From: Butyricicoccus_A sp963588905
GTDB taxonomy: Bacteria > Bacillota > Clostridia > Oscillospirales > Butyricicoccaceae
DNA: 64,000 bases
Reading direction: 5' to 3'
Assembly (NCBI GenBank): GCA_963588905.1
Contig: CAVAJF010000036.1
Coordinates: forward strand, 62,001-126,000
Positions within the stretch are counted from its first letter, which is position 1. Every line of letters begins with the position of its first letter. The position numbers and the translations under genes were made by a program. The notes below the pieces were generated by a model. The model was not told the origin of the DNA and made no database searches. It was given only the letters and a program-made list of their open reading frames with translations. Below are positions 16,401 through 24,894 of the stretch, piece after piece.

Positions 16401-17403
16401 TATTACGATTAGCTTTTTCAATGTGTCCACAGATGGGACAGCACTGGCTTGTATAAGCAGGATTAACCTTAATTACAGTAGACTGATTCTGTTTAGCTTT
16501 GTACATAAGTTTCTGCTCAAAGTCATAGAACGACCATGATACAGATACATAGCGGTCTTTAGTTTTAGCGCGCTCTGTGGCATTTCTAACACCGGACAGA
16601 TCTTCAAGTACGAATAATGTATGCTTTGGATTGTTTTTCACGAGTGCCTTCGATACACAGTGATTTATATCTTGCATCCAACGGTTTTCTCGTGAACCAA
16701 TGGCTTTCATTCTTCGTCTTGCAGCTGGAGTCTGACGCATTTGGAGTTCTTTACGAAGTTTTGAATAGGTGGCACGCTTCTGTTTAATAGCCTTACCGCT
16801 GATAAAACCCGATTTGTGCTTACTATCATAAGTGGCAGCAACAAAGTTGATACCTCTGTCAATGCCAACAACATTGCAAATATCAGAGATATTGCTTTCT
16901 GCAACATCATAAGTAACAGGTATATGCAGAAAATACTTATCATGTTTATTTACAAGCTTGGCTGTACCAAACTTATAGATTGTATGGTCAAAATATTTAG
17001 ACATGCCTTCAGCAAAATATGGTAGTTTAACACGACCACTTAGAGTGTTTACTGAAAAATTGTTTTGTGTAAGAGAATAATCTCTATTCCAAACAAGGTC
17101 GTACTGAGGCTTCTTAAAAGATGGTTTAATCCACTTGGATTCGTTTTCAAGAATAGTTTTGTATCTGGCTATAACAGTCTTAAATACAGACTGAGCCATC
17201 TGGGATTTGAGCCTAAACTTCTCGCGAAGTTCAGTATATAATATCTTGTTTAACGAAAACTGTTTTAAGTCATGTGTGCGGAATACATAGTCTGAAACAT
17301 AATTGCAGGCATCACTATATGCAGACATGGTTTCATTAAGTAAAGCCTTGTCATTATCTGTAGCAGATATTTGTATTTTAGCCGTAATAGTTATCTGTTC
17401 CAT
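16264..17403 (-). CDS. tnpB: TnpB-family RNA-guided endonuclease, no TnpA partner
   Basis: A 379-residue protein. RuvC residues: Asp182 in GIDRGINFVA, Glu267 in VLEDLSGVRN, Asp352 in SNDDRIGAMNLY. The zinc ribbon is CPICGH (322-325) and CKNCGY (342-345). It belongs to a different TnpB branch from the 7385-8488 protein (start EQITITAKIQISATD, GAMNLYRMG end). All catalytic residues are present, so it may be active. It has a strong consensus promoter overlapped by a palindrome, and AAAGGAG lies 7 bases before the ATG. Confidence 0.92.
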   Translation of the reverse strand: MEQITITAKIQISATDNDKALLNETMSAYSDACNYVSDYVFRTHDLKQFSLNKILYTELREKFRLKSQMAQSVFKTVIARYKTILENESKWIKPSFKKPQYDLVWNRDYSLTQNNFSVNTLSGRVKLPYFAEGMSKYFDHTIYKFGTAKLVNKHDKYFLHIPVTYDVAESNISDICNVVGIDRGINFVAATYDSKHKSGFISGKAIKQKRATYSKLRKELQMRQTPAARRRMKAIGSRENRWMQDINHCVSKALVKNNPKHTLFVLEDLSGVRNATERAKTKDRYVSVSWSFYDFEQKLMYKAKQNQSTVIKVNPAYTSQCCPICGHIEKANRNKKMHLFSCKNCGYKSNDDRIGAMNLYRMGINYLEDSQVPSTVTAE

Positions 17404-17425
17404 GTATGTACTCCTTTCATTAATA

Positions 17426-17470
17426 TTTCACTAAATATAGTATATAATATTTATTAGTGAAAGTCAATAT
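17426..17470 (-). promoter_or_regulatory. Strong promoter of tnpB 2 overlapped by a palindrome
   Basis: On the minus strand -35 TTGACT, 17 bases, and -10 TATACT match the vegetative consensus. A dyad with arms TTTCACTAA and TTAGTGAAA (17426-17434 and 17454-17462) encloses the -10 and begins beside the -35, the usual place for a repressor site. Such a promoter is stronger and more operator-like than expected for a passive insertion element. Confidence 0.65.
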
Positions 17471-17615
17471 ATAGAACTATGGATAACAGATATAATCGTG
17501 ACAACAGACGAAATAGCTTTCCTATACATGCTGTGTTATTAGCTTCACATGATCTTTGCTTTCTGGTTCTAACAATAGCAAAACCCCGCAAAAGCGGGGC
17601 TTTGTCTACAGTCTA

Positions 17616-17658
17616 ACACCGCGGTTTTATCCGCGGTGTTTTTAAAAGAAAGGAAAAA
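17616..17658. repeat. Hairpin plus A-rich tract, right copy flanking TnpB 2
   Basis: ACACCGCGG-TTTTAT-CCGCGGTGT followed by TTTTAAAAGAAAGGAAAAAA repeats the left copy at 16067-16115, except that the loop reads as the near reverse complement of the left loop (ATAAAC). On the minus strand the T run after this hairpin is missing because the element follows, so the terminator may be weakened. Confidence 0.7.
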
Positions 17659-17744
17659 ATATAAGAGTGATTGAAACAGAAGAAAAGAGGAACCTCTGTT
17701 TCGGTAGGAAGAGTCTTTTTTGCTGTGCATTTCTCATCTGCACT
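17618..17744 (-). ncRNA. Candidate minus-strand small RNA, repeat unit C
   Basis: GTGTATGATAATACCAG (-10 at 17756-17751) is identical to unit B. It is followed by about 100 bases, the U-rich TTTTTTCCTTTC stretch (anti-Shine-Dalgarno core) and the CCGCGG hairpin. The GCGGCAGACAACC block of units A and B is not present, and the terminator T run is interrupted by the TnpB element. This is the shortest and most altered unit. Confidence 0.35.
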
Positions 17745-17815
17745 GGTATTATCATACACGATTTTCCACTGGAATGCATGAACAAAAATAGAAAACTTTG
17801 TAGACAAAATGTGAA

Positions 17816-17852
17816 CAAAAAAAGAAAGCTCGCAAAAGAGCTTTCTTTTTAC
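17816..17852 (-). terminator. Terminator of the aromatic amino-acid operon
   Basis: The hairpin AGAAAGCTC/GAGCTTTCT is followed on the minus strand by TTTTTTTG, directly after the aroE-aroK fusion gene. Confidence 0.88.
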
Positions 17853-17853
17853 C

Positions 17854-19233
17854 TTAGATCGCACGGAACACAGCATCCATGATCTCAGAGATGCGTGTAC
17901 CGGATACGGAGCGATCTGCACAATTCAAGTAGATTTTTTTTCGTTTATTAAACAGCAAACGCGTTTGTTTCTCTTTATCGCCTTGCAAAAGTGGGCGCGT
18001 GGTGTCGCGGCTCAAGTTCTGTACGATGCGATAGAATGGTGTGTTCAGATGAATCAATAGACCGTTTTTCTTGTACAGCTCGACATTTTCCGGACGAAGA
18101 ACTGCGCCTCCGCCCAGTGCAATGATACATCCGGTGCGGTCAGCAATCTCGCGGGCACAATCGGTCTCAATATCGCGGAAACCGGATTCACCGATTTCTG
18201 CAAAAATATCTGAGATTTTTTTGCCCTCGCGCTTTTCCAGATAGTCGTCCATGTCGATAAATTCATATTGCAGCGTCCGAGCGAGCTTGCGTCCAATGGT
18301 CGTCTTGCCGCTGCCCATAAAGCCGCACAGGACGATGTTCTGCTTGCCATAGACATCATGTAAACGCTTTTTTGCCATGTCTCCGGACAACAGACGCAGG
18401 ATGCGGGTCAAGTCCGCGGATTCAAACTGTGTGCCGAACCAAATGGTCTGTGCATAGGCTGCCTGCAATACCAGCATCAATAGACCATTGCGTGTCTTGA
18501 CGCTGTGCGGAGCCAGCTTCATAAAAGCGGTTTCCGGCGGATTGTAAATCGTATCAAAGACATATTCTGCACCGATAGGCAGCTTTTCCAGCGGACAAGC
18601 CTCCTCATGCGGATACATACCGAGCGGCGTGCCGTTGACGAGAATGGCCGTGGCACGTGGCAGCTGCGTTGCAGGCATGACGTCAATGTCAGCTTGCGGT
18701 AGATACGAGCGAATGTCATTGCGCAGAGCCTTTGCTTTGGTCAAATTTCGACCGGTAATCAGAACCTTTGCGCCGGCGTTGGCAAGATGATAGCAGATGA
18801 CGCGGGAAACACCGCCATAGCCGCAGACAACAGCGATTTTGTTTTCTACAGAGATGCCGTCAAATTCAAGCGAGCCGGAAAAGCCCAGAATATCTGTGTT
18901 ATAGCCGACAGCAGTTCCGTCATGAAAGAATACCGTATTGACACTGCCGAGATTTTTGGCTGTCTCATCGACAGCATCGAGATATTGAAATACAGCTTTT
19001 TTGTGCGGGATAGTCAGATTTAAACCGCCGCATTTTTGCGATGCGATGTGCATCGCTTCTTCTAAATCTTCCGGCGGCACATCGACAGCAAAGTATTCGC
19101 AATCTTTTCCGGAGACTTGAAACAGCTTGTTGTGCAGCTCGGGAGACATGGTATGTGCGATAGGGTGTCCGAACAGGGCAAACGTTGGCTTATTCGGCAC
19201 GTAGCTTCGAAACTCATCCATGGTCAAAATCAT
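17854..19233 (-). CDS. aroEK: Shikimate dehydrogenase-shikimate kinase fusion
   Basis: A 459-residue two-domain enzyme for consecutive steps of the shikimate pathway. Residues 12-280 are shikimate dehydrogenase: HTMSPELHN, catalytic Lys78 in NLTIPHKKAV, Asp114 in YNTDILGF, NADP loop GYGGVSR. Residues 298-459 are shikimate kinase: Walker A GFMGSGKTT at 304-312, DMDD at 328-330, GGGAVLR and the Arg of TRPLL. The two are joined without a stop. The start at 19233 is taken because GGAG lies 6 bases upstream, in the end of aroA; the frame is open further up but inside aroA. It is the last gene of the aro operon. Confidence 0.93.
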   Translation of the reverse strand: MILTMDEFRSYVPNKPTFALFGHPIAHTMSPELHNKLFQVSGKDCEYFAVDVPPEDLEEAMHIASQKCGGLNLTIPHKKAVFQYLDAVDETAKNLGSVNTVFFHDGTAVGYNTDILGFSGSLEFDGISVENKIAVVCGYGGVSRVICYHLANAGAKVLITGRNLTKAKALRNDIRSYLPQADIDVMPATQLPRATAILVNGTPLGMYPHEEACPLEKLPIGAEYVFDTIYNPPETAFMKLAPHSVKTRNGLLMLVLQAAYAQTIWFGTQFESADLTRILRLLSGDMAKKRLHDVYGKQNIVLCGFMGSGKTTIGRKLARTLQYEFIDMDDYLEKREGKKISDIFAEIGESGFRDIETDCAREIADRTGCIIALGGGAVLRPENVELYKKNGLLIHLNTPFYRIVQNLSRDTTRPLLQGDKEKQTRLLFNKRKKIYLNCADRSVSGTRISEIMDAVFRAI

Positions 19234-19237
19234 GCGT

Positions 19238-20524
19238 TTATTCTCCTTTCTGCTTGAGGGCGTCCAGCGTCTCAAAGAACGTCGGATAAGAAATAGCAGC
19301 ACAATCCGAATCATCAATGGAAGAATTGCCTTCGCAAGCCAGAGCACATACAGCCATGCTCATGGCAACGCGGTGATCGGCATAGCTTACAAAATCTGCG
19401 CCGTGCAGCGGCTTGCCACCGCGAATCATCATGCCGTCATCGGTCTCCTGCACATCAGCACCGGTCTTGGAAAGCTCTGTCGTCATCGTGGCAATGCGGT
19501 TAGATTCCTTGACCTTCAGTTCTTGGGCATCGCGAATGACGGTTTCGCCTTCGGCAAAAGCAGCGGCGACAGCTAAGACCGGAATCTCGTCAATCAGACG
19601 AGGAATCATGTCACCGCTGATTGTCGTGCCGTGCAGATGAGAAGAGCGAATGCGCAGATCACAGATCGGTTCAACGGTGCCGCGCTCATTCAGACGCTCA
19701 ATATTTGCACCCATCGCCTCCAGTGCATCCAGAATGCCAGTGCGCGTAGGATTGACGCCAACATTGCGGATGAGAATATCGCTGTTTGGCAGAATCAAGC
19801 CGGCAACGAGAAAATATGCAGCGGATGAAATGTCACCCGGAACTTCTACATTGACTGCGTGCAGGGCCTTTGGCGGTGTCAGGGTGATTTCTGTTCCGTT
19901 GGAAACAACCTGCGCGCCGAGACCGCGCAGCATCCGTTCCGTGTGATCGCGGGACGGAGCCGGTTCAACGACGGTTGTCGAGCCATCTGCAAACAATCCG
20001 GCGAGTAAAATAGCGGATTTCAGCTGTGCGGATGCGACCGGCATGTCATAGCGAATGCCGTGCAGCGGCGCAGGATGAATGTCCAAAGGGCATAAATTGC
20101 CGTCTTTTCCCGAAATATCTGCGCCCATTTCGCGTAATGGCTTGATAATACGTCCCATCGGCCGTTTTTGAATAGATGCATCACCATTCAATGTGCTAGA
20201 GAATGGCTGACCGGCGAGAATACCGCACAGCAGGCGAGTTGTCGTACCGGAATTGCCGGTATATAACAGCTCTGTCGGTGCTTTGAGACCATGCAGGCCG
20301 ACACCGTGCACGACAACTTCTTTTTCCGAAACGTCAATAGAGACACCCATTTTTTCAAAACAGGAGATGGTAGATAAGCAATCTTCGCCCATCAAAAAGC
20401 CAGTGATATGTGTGTCGGCATCAGCCAGCGCACCAAACATTACCGCACGATGCGAAATGGATTTGTCGCCCGGAACGGTCACATCGCCGCGCAGCGCGCG
20501 AGCGGTAGTCAATGGATAACTCAT
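19238..20524 (-). CDS. aroA: 5-enolpyruvylshikimate-3-phosphate synthase
   Basis: A 428-residue EPSP synthase that joins phosphoenolpyruvate to shikimate-3-phosphate. It shows GDKSISHRAVMFGALA at residues 18-33, the PEP site YTGNSGTTTRLL near 88-99, the substrate motif VASAQLKSAILLAGL near 162 and KVKESNRIATM near 335, followed by SYADHRVAMSM. The GNSGTTTRLL form with Asn-Ser-Gly-Thr is the class II-like variant seen in Firmicutes. It overlaps pheA by 4 bases (ATGA) and aroEK starts 4 bases after its stop. Confidence 0.96.
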   Translation of the reverse strand: MSYPLTTARALRGDVTVPGDKSISHRAVMFGALADADTHITGFLMGEDCLSTISCFEKMGVSIDVSEKEVVVHGVGLHGLKAPTELLYTGNSGTTTRLLCGILAGQPFSSTLNGDASIQKRPMGRIIKPLREMGADISGKDGNLCPLDIHPAPLHGIRYDMPVASAQLKSAILLAGLFADGSTTVVEPAPSRDHTERMLRGLGAQVVSNGTEITLTPPKALHAVNVEVPGDISSAAYFLVAGLILPNSDILIRNVGVNPTRTGILDALEAMGANIERLNERGTVEPICDLRIRSSHLHGTTISGDMIPRLIDEIPVLAVAAAFAEGETVIRDAQELKVKESNRIATMTTELSKTGADVQETDDGMMIRGGKPLHGADFVSYADHRVAMSMAVCALACEGNSSIDDSDCAAISYPTFFETLDALKQKGE

Positions 20525-21666
20525 GCTTTCACCTCACTGTCTTGTGTCACGGGATAAGAACCCAAAATGCGAACATAGGAACACTCCTGCATGGTCTGGT
20601 AGATCAACGCACGGGTGTCCTGTCGCAGCAGATTTCCGTCAAAATCAATGTAGAAACAATAATTCCAAGGCATATCGCGCAGCGGACGCGAGTGAATTTC
20701 TGTCATATTGACGCCGTAATCGGCAAATACGGCCAATGCACCATACAGGCTGCCGACAATGTGCGGCAGAGTCAACACAAGGCTCACGCGCGTATCGGTT
20801 TCCTGTGCAGAAAGGGAACGGGAAACCGCAATAAAACGTGTTTGGTTGAAGTCTGCGTCGTTGACATGCTCCTCTAAAATTTCCAGTCCATACAGCTTTG
20901 CTGCGGCTTCAGAACAAATTGCCGCGCGAGAGACATCGCCGCTCTGTGCCACGTCATGTGCTGCCACGGCGGTGTTGCTTTCTTCGGTCGCTTCCAAGCC
21001 GTGTTTTTTGATATACTGCTGACACTGGCGCAGTGCCTGCGGGTGAGAGTGAACTTCTTTGATGGTATCAAAAGATGCTCCCTTGCAGGCAGCGATGCAA
21101 TGACGAATGCGCTTGATATGAGAATGGGTGACGTATAAGCCGTACTGTTCCAACAGATCATAGACTTCATTGACGGTTCCGGCTGTCGAATTTTCTACCG
21201 GAACGACACCAATATCCGCTTTTCCATCCAAAACCGCATGGAATACATCTTCCCATGAATTTTGTGGAATGCGCTCGGCATTCGGAAACAAATCCATGGC
21301 GGCAATTTCTGCATACGATGCCGGCAGACCGCCGTAATATACGGTCTTGGGTTCAGTGTTGCGCGGCTGTAAATCCAGCTGCAATCTCTGCGGCTCTGCT
21401 TCCAGCATTCGTGCGTACTGGTGCTTGCGGCTGACGCGCGTTGTCGTGCGCAGCAGGGAAGAGTATTCCAGCTTGAGTTCATCCGGAATATCCTGCAGCA
21501 TGGTGTTCATCAGTTCTGTCTCACGAGACGGAACCAGAACCTGGCCGCCGTGCTCCATTTTATAATCAGAGACTTCTTCAGCGCACTTCATGCGCTTGAG
21601 AAACAGCTTCAAAATTTCGTGGTCAATCGCGCTGATGTCGCGGCGCACATCTTTAAGATCTCGCAT
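20521..21666 (-). CDS. pheA: Chorismate mutase-prephenate dehydratase
   Basis: A 381-residue bifunctional P-protein making phenylpyruvate from chorismate. Residues 1-88 are an AroQ chorismate mutase (VRRDISAIDHEILKLFLKRM). Residues about 108-285 are prephenate dehydratase (YYGGLPASYAEIAA, VPVENSTAGTVNEVYDLL, and the TRF motif in NQTRFIAVS). Residues about 295-375 are an ACT domain with GSLYGALAVF and EIHSRP, the phenylalanine feedback site. The start at 21666, after GGAGG, overlaps aroC by 14 bases. With the Phe-type T-box leader this puts phenylalanine control at both RNA and enzyme level. Confidence 0.94.
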   Translation of the reverse strand: MRDLKDVRRDISAIDHEILKLFLKRMKCAEEVSDYKMEHGGQVLVPSRETELMNTMLQDIPDELKLEYSSLLRTTTRVSRKHQYARMLEAEPQRLQLDLQPRNTEPKTVYYGGLPASYAEIAAMDLFPNAERIPQNSWEDVFHAVLDGKADIGVVPVENSTAGTVNEVYDLLEQYGLYVTHSHIKRIRHCIAACKGASFDTIKEVHSHPQALRQCQQYIKKHGLEATEESNTAVAAHDVAQSGDVSRAAICSEAAAKLYGLEILEEHVNDADFNQTRFIAVSRSLSAQETDTRVSLVLTLPHIVGSLYGALAVFADYGVNMTEIHSRPLRDMPWNYCFYIDFDGNLLRQDTRALIYQTMQECSYVRILGSYPVTQDSEVKA

Positions 21667-22750
21667 ATCCGTAAGCCTCCATGTACAGATCCGTGACAGC
21701 AACAGCGACTGCTGCTTCGATGACAGGTGTTGCACGAGTCACAATGCAAGGATCATGACGTCCCTTGATAACCAGCGGTTCAACCTGCTGATCCGTGAGA
21801 TTCAATGTGTGCTGTTCGCGGGAAATAGACGGTGTCGGCTTGATCGCTGTGCGGACAATAATCGGCATACCGTTTGTGATGCCGCCCAAAATACCACCGT
21901 TGTTATTGGTTTCGGTCTTAACCGTATCGCCGTCCAAATACATGCAGTCGTTCGCTTCAGAACCGCGCATAGCTGCAATAGAGAAGCCTGCGCCGAATTC
22001 CACGCCCTTGACAGCCGGAACAGAGAACAGGATAGAAGACAAACGTCCCTCTACCGGAGACAGCATCGGAGATCCCATGCCAACCGGAACACCGGTGACA
22101 GCACACTCGATGATACCGCCGACGGAATCCTGCGCCTCTCGTGCCTGGTCAATCTGTGCGAGCATTGCTTCCTCTGCGCGCGGGTTGATAACCGGATATG
22201 CCTGTGTGCGCAGCTTTTCCAGAAGCTCGGTAGGTACATTTACGTCATCAAACGGCGTATCCATGATCTGACCGATGGCAGCGATATGTGAACCGACTTC
22301 GATGCCCTTGGAGCGCAGGAACAACTTGCACATGGCACCGGCAAAGACCAGCGGTGCCGTAAGACGGCCGGAAAAATGTCCGCCGCCGCGGTAATCATTG
22401 CAGCCCTGATAGCGGACACGACCGGTGTAATCTGCATGACCCGGGCGCGGCTGTTCGATTAAATTGCGATAATCCTTGGAACGGGTATCGGTATTTTCAA
22501 TGACGCAGGAAATCGGAGCGCCAGAGGTTTTGCCCTCAAAAATGCCGGAAAGGACCTTGGGGAGGTCCTTTTCTCGGCGAGCTGTGGACTGACGATTTTT
22601 TCCCGGTGCGCGGCGATCCATTTCAGCGAGAATAAATGCTTCATCGTATGGCACACCGGCCGGAAAACCATCGAGTACACAGCCGATGCCACCGCCGTGT
22701 GATTCACCAAAAATGGAAAGCTTGACTGCATTTCCCCAAACAGAACCCAT
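21653..22750 (-). CDS. aroC: Chorismate synthase
   Basis: A 365-residue FMN-dependent enzyme converting EPSP to chorismate. It has GNAVKLSIFGESHGGGIGCVLDG at the start (SIFGESHG, FMN/phosphate site), RPGHADYTGRVRYQG and FSGRLTAP in the middle, and GIVNGMPI-like GGITNGMPIIVRTAIKPTPSI. The length and motifs are normal. It lies between aroB (14-base gap) and pheA (14-base overlap). Confidence 0.96.
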   Translation of the reverse strand: MGSVWGNAVKLSIFGESHGGGIGCVLDGFPAGVPYDEAFILAEMDRRAPGKNRQSTARREKDLPKVLSGIFEGKTSGAPISCVIENTDTRSKDYRNLIEQPRPGHADYTGRVRYQGCNDYRGGGHFSGRLTAPLVFAGAMCKLFLRSKGIEVGSHIAAIGQIMDTPFDDVNVPTELLEKLRTQAYPVINPRAEEAMLAQIDQAREAQDSVGGIIECAVTGVPVGMGSPMLSPVEGRLSSILFSVPAVKGVEFGAGFSIAAMRGSEANDCMYLDGDTVKTETNNNGGILGGITNGMPIIVRTAIKPTPSISREQHTLNLTDQQVEPLVIKGRHDPCIVTRATPVIEAAVAVAVTDLYMEAYGYARS

Positions 22751-22764
22751 ATGACAATCTCTCC

Positions 22765-23805
22765 TTATTCAGCGGTGAGCAGCGTATGTAACTGCTCCAA
22801 CGGGATTTTATGAATGTTTGCCGTGCCCATCGGATGTACCAGAATCATATTGATGCTGTCACCGGCACGCTTTTTGTCGTGCAGCATGGCAGTATAGACA
22901 TCCTCAATAGGATACGGCAGCTCTGTCGGCAAATCATGTGCCTGACAGATTTCTGTGATTTGCTGGGTGTAATCGGTCTCTCCCAACTTGGCTCCAAGCT
23001 TTGCTGCCTGCACCATGCCGATAGCAACGGCCTGACCATGCGTCAGCTCAGTGAAATGTCCGACTTTTTCTGCGCCGTGACCGATGGTGTGACCAAAGTT
23101 CAAAATCATGCGCAGACCGGTATCATGCTCGTCTTGCTGGACAACATCACGCTTGATGCGAACGCATTCATAGACAATATGCTGCATGTTGCTCTTGAAA
23201 TCCGGTTGAGCAATCATGTTCAGAATGTCTGGGTTGGAAATGCAGCCATATTTAATCACTTCTGCCATGCCGTCGTTGAAAATACGTTCCGGCAGGGAAG
23301 AGAGGATGTCCGTGTCGATGATAACCAGCTCCGGCTGATAAAACGCGCCGACGAGGTTCTTGCCCTGCGGCAGATCGACACCGGTCTTGCCGCCAACAGA
23401 GGAATCTACCTGTGCAAGCAGCGTAGTCGGAATCTGGCACACGTGAATGCCGCGCAGATAGGTGGCTGCTGTAAAGCCGGTAATATCACCGACAACACCG
23501 CCGCCCAAAGCAATAACCAAATCCGAACGGGTCAATTCTGCCTCGCTCAGGTCAGCATAAATGCCTGCAACGGTGTCTAAGGTTTTGTATTCCTCGCCAG
23601 CCGGAATCACCGTAGTGGTGACTCCGATTGGAAATTCTGCGCGCAGCTGTTCCAGATACAGCGGCGCAACGTTGGAATCCGTGACGATATGAATGCGAGT
23701 CGGCTGGAACTTTTCTGCGATGTACTTAGCAGTCTGCGAGAAAATACCGGAACCAATATAAATATCAGAATCGGTATTGGAGCCATGAAGGGAAAGATGA
23801 TACAT
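22765..23805 (-). CDS. aroB: 3-dehydroquinate synthase
   Basis: A 346-residue NAD- and zinc-dependent cyclase making 3-dehydroquinate from DAHP. Motifs: IPAGEEYKTLDT near 75-86, LGGGVVGDITGFTAATYLRGI near 105-125, TTLLAQVDSSVGGKTGVDLPQGKNLVGAF near 130-158, and the zinc ligands in NFGHTIGHGAEK and LTHGQAVAIGM. The start at 23805 is used because AGGAGG lies 11 bases before it; earlier in-frame codons have no ribosome site. The gap to the DAHP synthase gene is 19 bases. Confidence 0.95.
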   Translation of the reverse strand: MYHLSLHGSNTDSDIYIGSGIFSQTAKYIAEKFQPTRIHIVTDSNVAPLYLEQLRAEFPIGVTTTVIPAGEEYKTLDTVAGIYADLSEAELTRSDLVIALGGGVVGDITGFTAATYLRGIHVCQIPTTLLAQVDSSVGGKTGVDLPQGKNLVGAFYQPELVIIDTDILSSLPERIFNDGMAEVIKYGCISNPDILNMIAQPDFKSNMQHIVYECVRIKRDVVQQDEHDTGLRMILNFGHTIGHGAEKVGHFTELTHGQAVAIGMVQAAKLGAKLGETDYTQQITEICQAHDLPTELPYPIEDVYTAMLHDKKRAGDSINMILVHPMGTANIHKIPLEQLHTLLTAE

Positions 23806-23824
23806 AATATGTATGTCCTCCTGC

Positions 23825-24841
23825 TTAGACTTCGCGGCCGACAGCAGCAGCGACAGCACGCATTTTATCCATGGTACGTGCGAAGTGCTTGTAGGTCAGA
23901 GACTGTGCACCGTCGGACAGAGCGTGTGCCGGATCATTGTGTACCTCGATAATCAGACCGTCAGCGCCGGCTGCAACAGCGGACATTGCCAGCGGCTCTA
24001 CCATCCAGTAGATACCGGCAGCGTGAGACGGGTCAACAACAACCGGCAGATGGCTCAGACGCTTCAGAGCCGGAACGGCACTGATGTCCAGCGTGTTTCT
24101 GGTATAGGTCTCGTAGGTACGGATACCGCGCTCGCACAGGATAACCTGATCGTTGCCGCCAGCCATGATGTACTCTGCGGACATCAGGAACTCTTCCAGC
24201 GTGTTTGCGAAGCCGCGCTTGAGCAGGATCGGTGTGTTGGTCTTGCCCAGCTCCTTGAGCAGCTCAAAGTTCTGCATGTTGCGGGCACCGACCTGATAGC
24301 AGTCTACACGACCCTCAAACAGCTCGATGTGTGCCGGATTGGTAATCTCGGTAACAATCGGCATACCGGTCTTTTCCTTTGCGATGCAAAGCAGATCCAG
24401 ACCCTGTGCCTTCATACCCTGGAAAGAGTACGGGGAAGAACGCGGCTTCCAAGCGCCACCGCGCAGAACAGTAACGCCCTGACGCTGTACTTCCTCTGCG
24501 ATTTCGCAGATCTGCGGCTCGCTTTCCACCGAGCACGGACCAGCCATGACAACAATTTTCTTGCCGCCAACCTCTACGTTGTTGCCGATTTTTACAATGG
24601 TGTCGTTCGGATGCATCTGACGGTTTGCCAGCTTGAACGGCTCCTGCACCTTCATGACACGGTCAACCCAGTGGTTGAGCATCAGTGTGTCCTTCTCAAC
24701 GGCAGAAGTGTCACCGACCAGACCCAGAATAGTGGTCTCTTCGCCGACGATTGGGTTTACAGATACATGAAAATGCTCGATCCAGTTGGTAAGGCGTTCT
24801 ACTTCTTCCTTCGGGCATCCTTTTTTCAATACAACGATCAT
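23825..24841 (-). CDS. aroF: DAHP synthase, type I-beta, with N-terminal regulatory domain
   Basis: A 338-residue first enzyme of the shikimate pathway. The N-terminal 65 residues form the ferredoxin-like domain seen in Thermotoga-type enzymes (MIVVLKKGCPKEEVERLTNWI), which mediates feedback inhibition there. The barrel follows with VVMAGPCSVESE, LRGGAWKPRSSPYSFQG, TEITN, QVGARNMQNFELL, LLKRGF and VDPSHAAG, all family signatures. The start at 24841 follows AAGGAG by 8 bases. It is the first gene after the T-box leader and so controls entry into the whole operon. Confidence 0.95.
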   Translation of the reverse strand: MIVVLKKGCPKEEVERLTNWIEHFHVSVNPIVGEETTILGLVGDTSAVEKDTLMLNHWVDRVMKVQEPFKLANRQMHPNDTIVKIGNNVEVGGKKIVVMAGPCSVESEPQICEIAEEVQRQGVTVLRGGAWKPRSSPYSFQGMKAQGLDLLCIAKEKTGMPIVTEITNPAHIELFEGRVDCYQVGARNMQNFELLKELGKTNTPILLKRGFANTLEEFLMSAEYIMAGGNDQVILCERGIRTYETYTRNTLDISAVPALKRLSHLPVVVDPSHAAGIYWMVEPLAMSAVAAGADGLIIEVHNDPAHALSDGAQSLTYKHFARTMDKMRAVAAAVGREV

Positions 24842-24894
24842 GATATTCTTTCTCCTTGGAAAATATATTTCCCGGCTGATACCGCACGAAAAGT

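Larger units (their letters stand above)
16116..17615 (-). mobile_element. Lone-TnpB element (IS1341-like), inserted in the repeat units
   Basis: The element carries tnpB but no tnpA. Its right end (minus strand) holds a hairpin of CCCACTACC and GGTGGG and ends GTAGTTGAC at 16116, matching the usual ...GGGTAGTTcAC right end of this superfamily. The left side contains the hairpin CCCCGC/GCGGGG at about 17584-17601. The left boundary is uncertain to about 20 bases. Both flanks are copies of the same 40-base hairpin/A-tract sequence. Confidence 0.65.

Noticed and set aside
15780..17660. CRISPR array from the repeated GC-rich hairpins
   Set aside because: The repeats are few, irregularly spaced, with long unequal intervals, and no cas genes are nearby.
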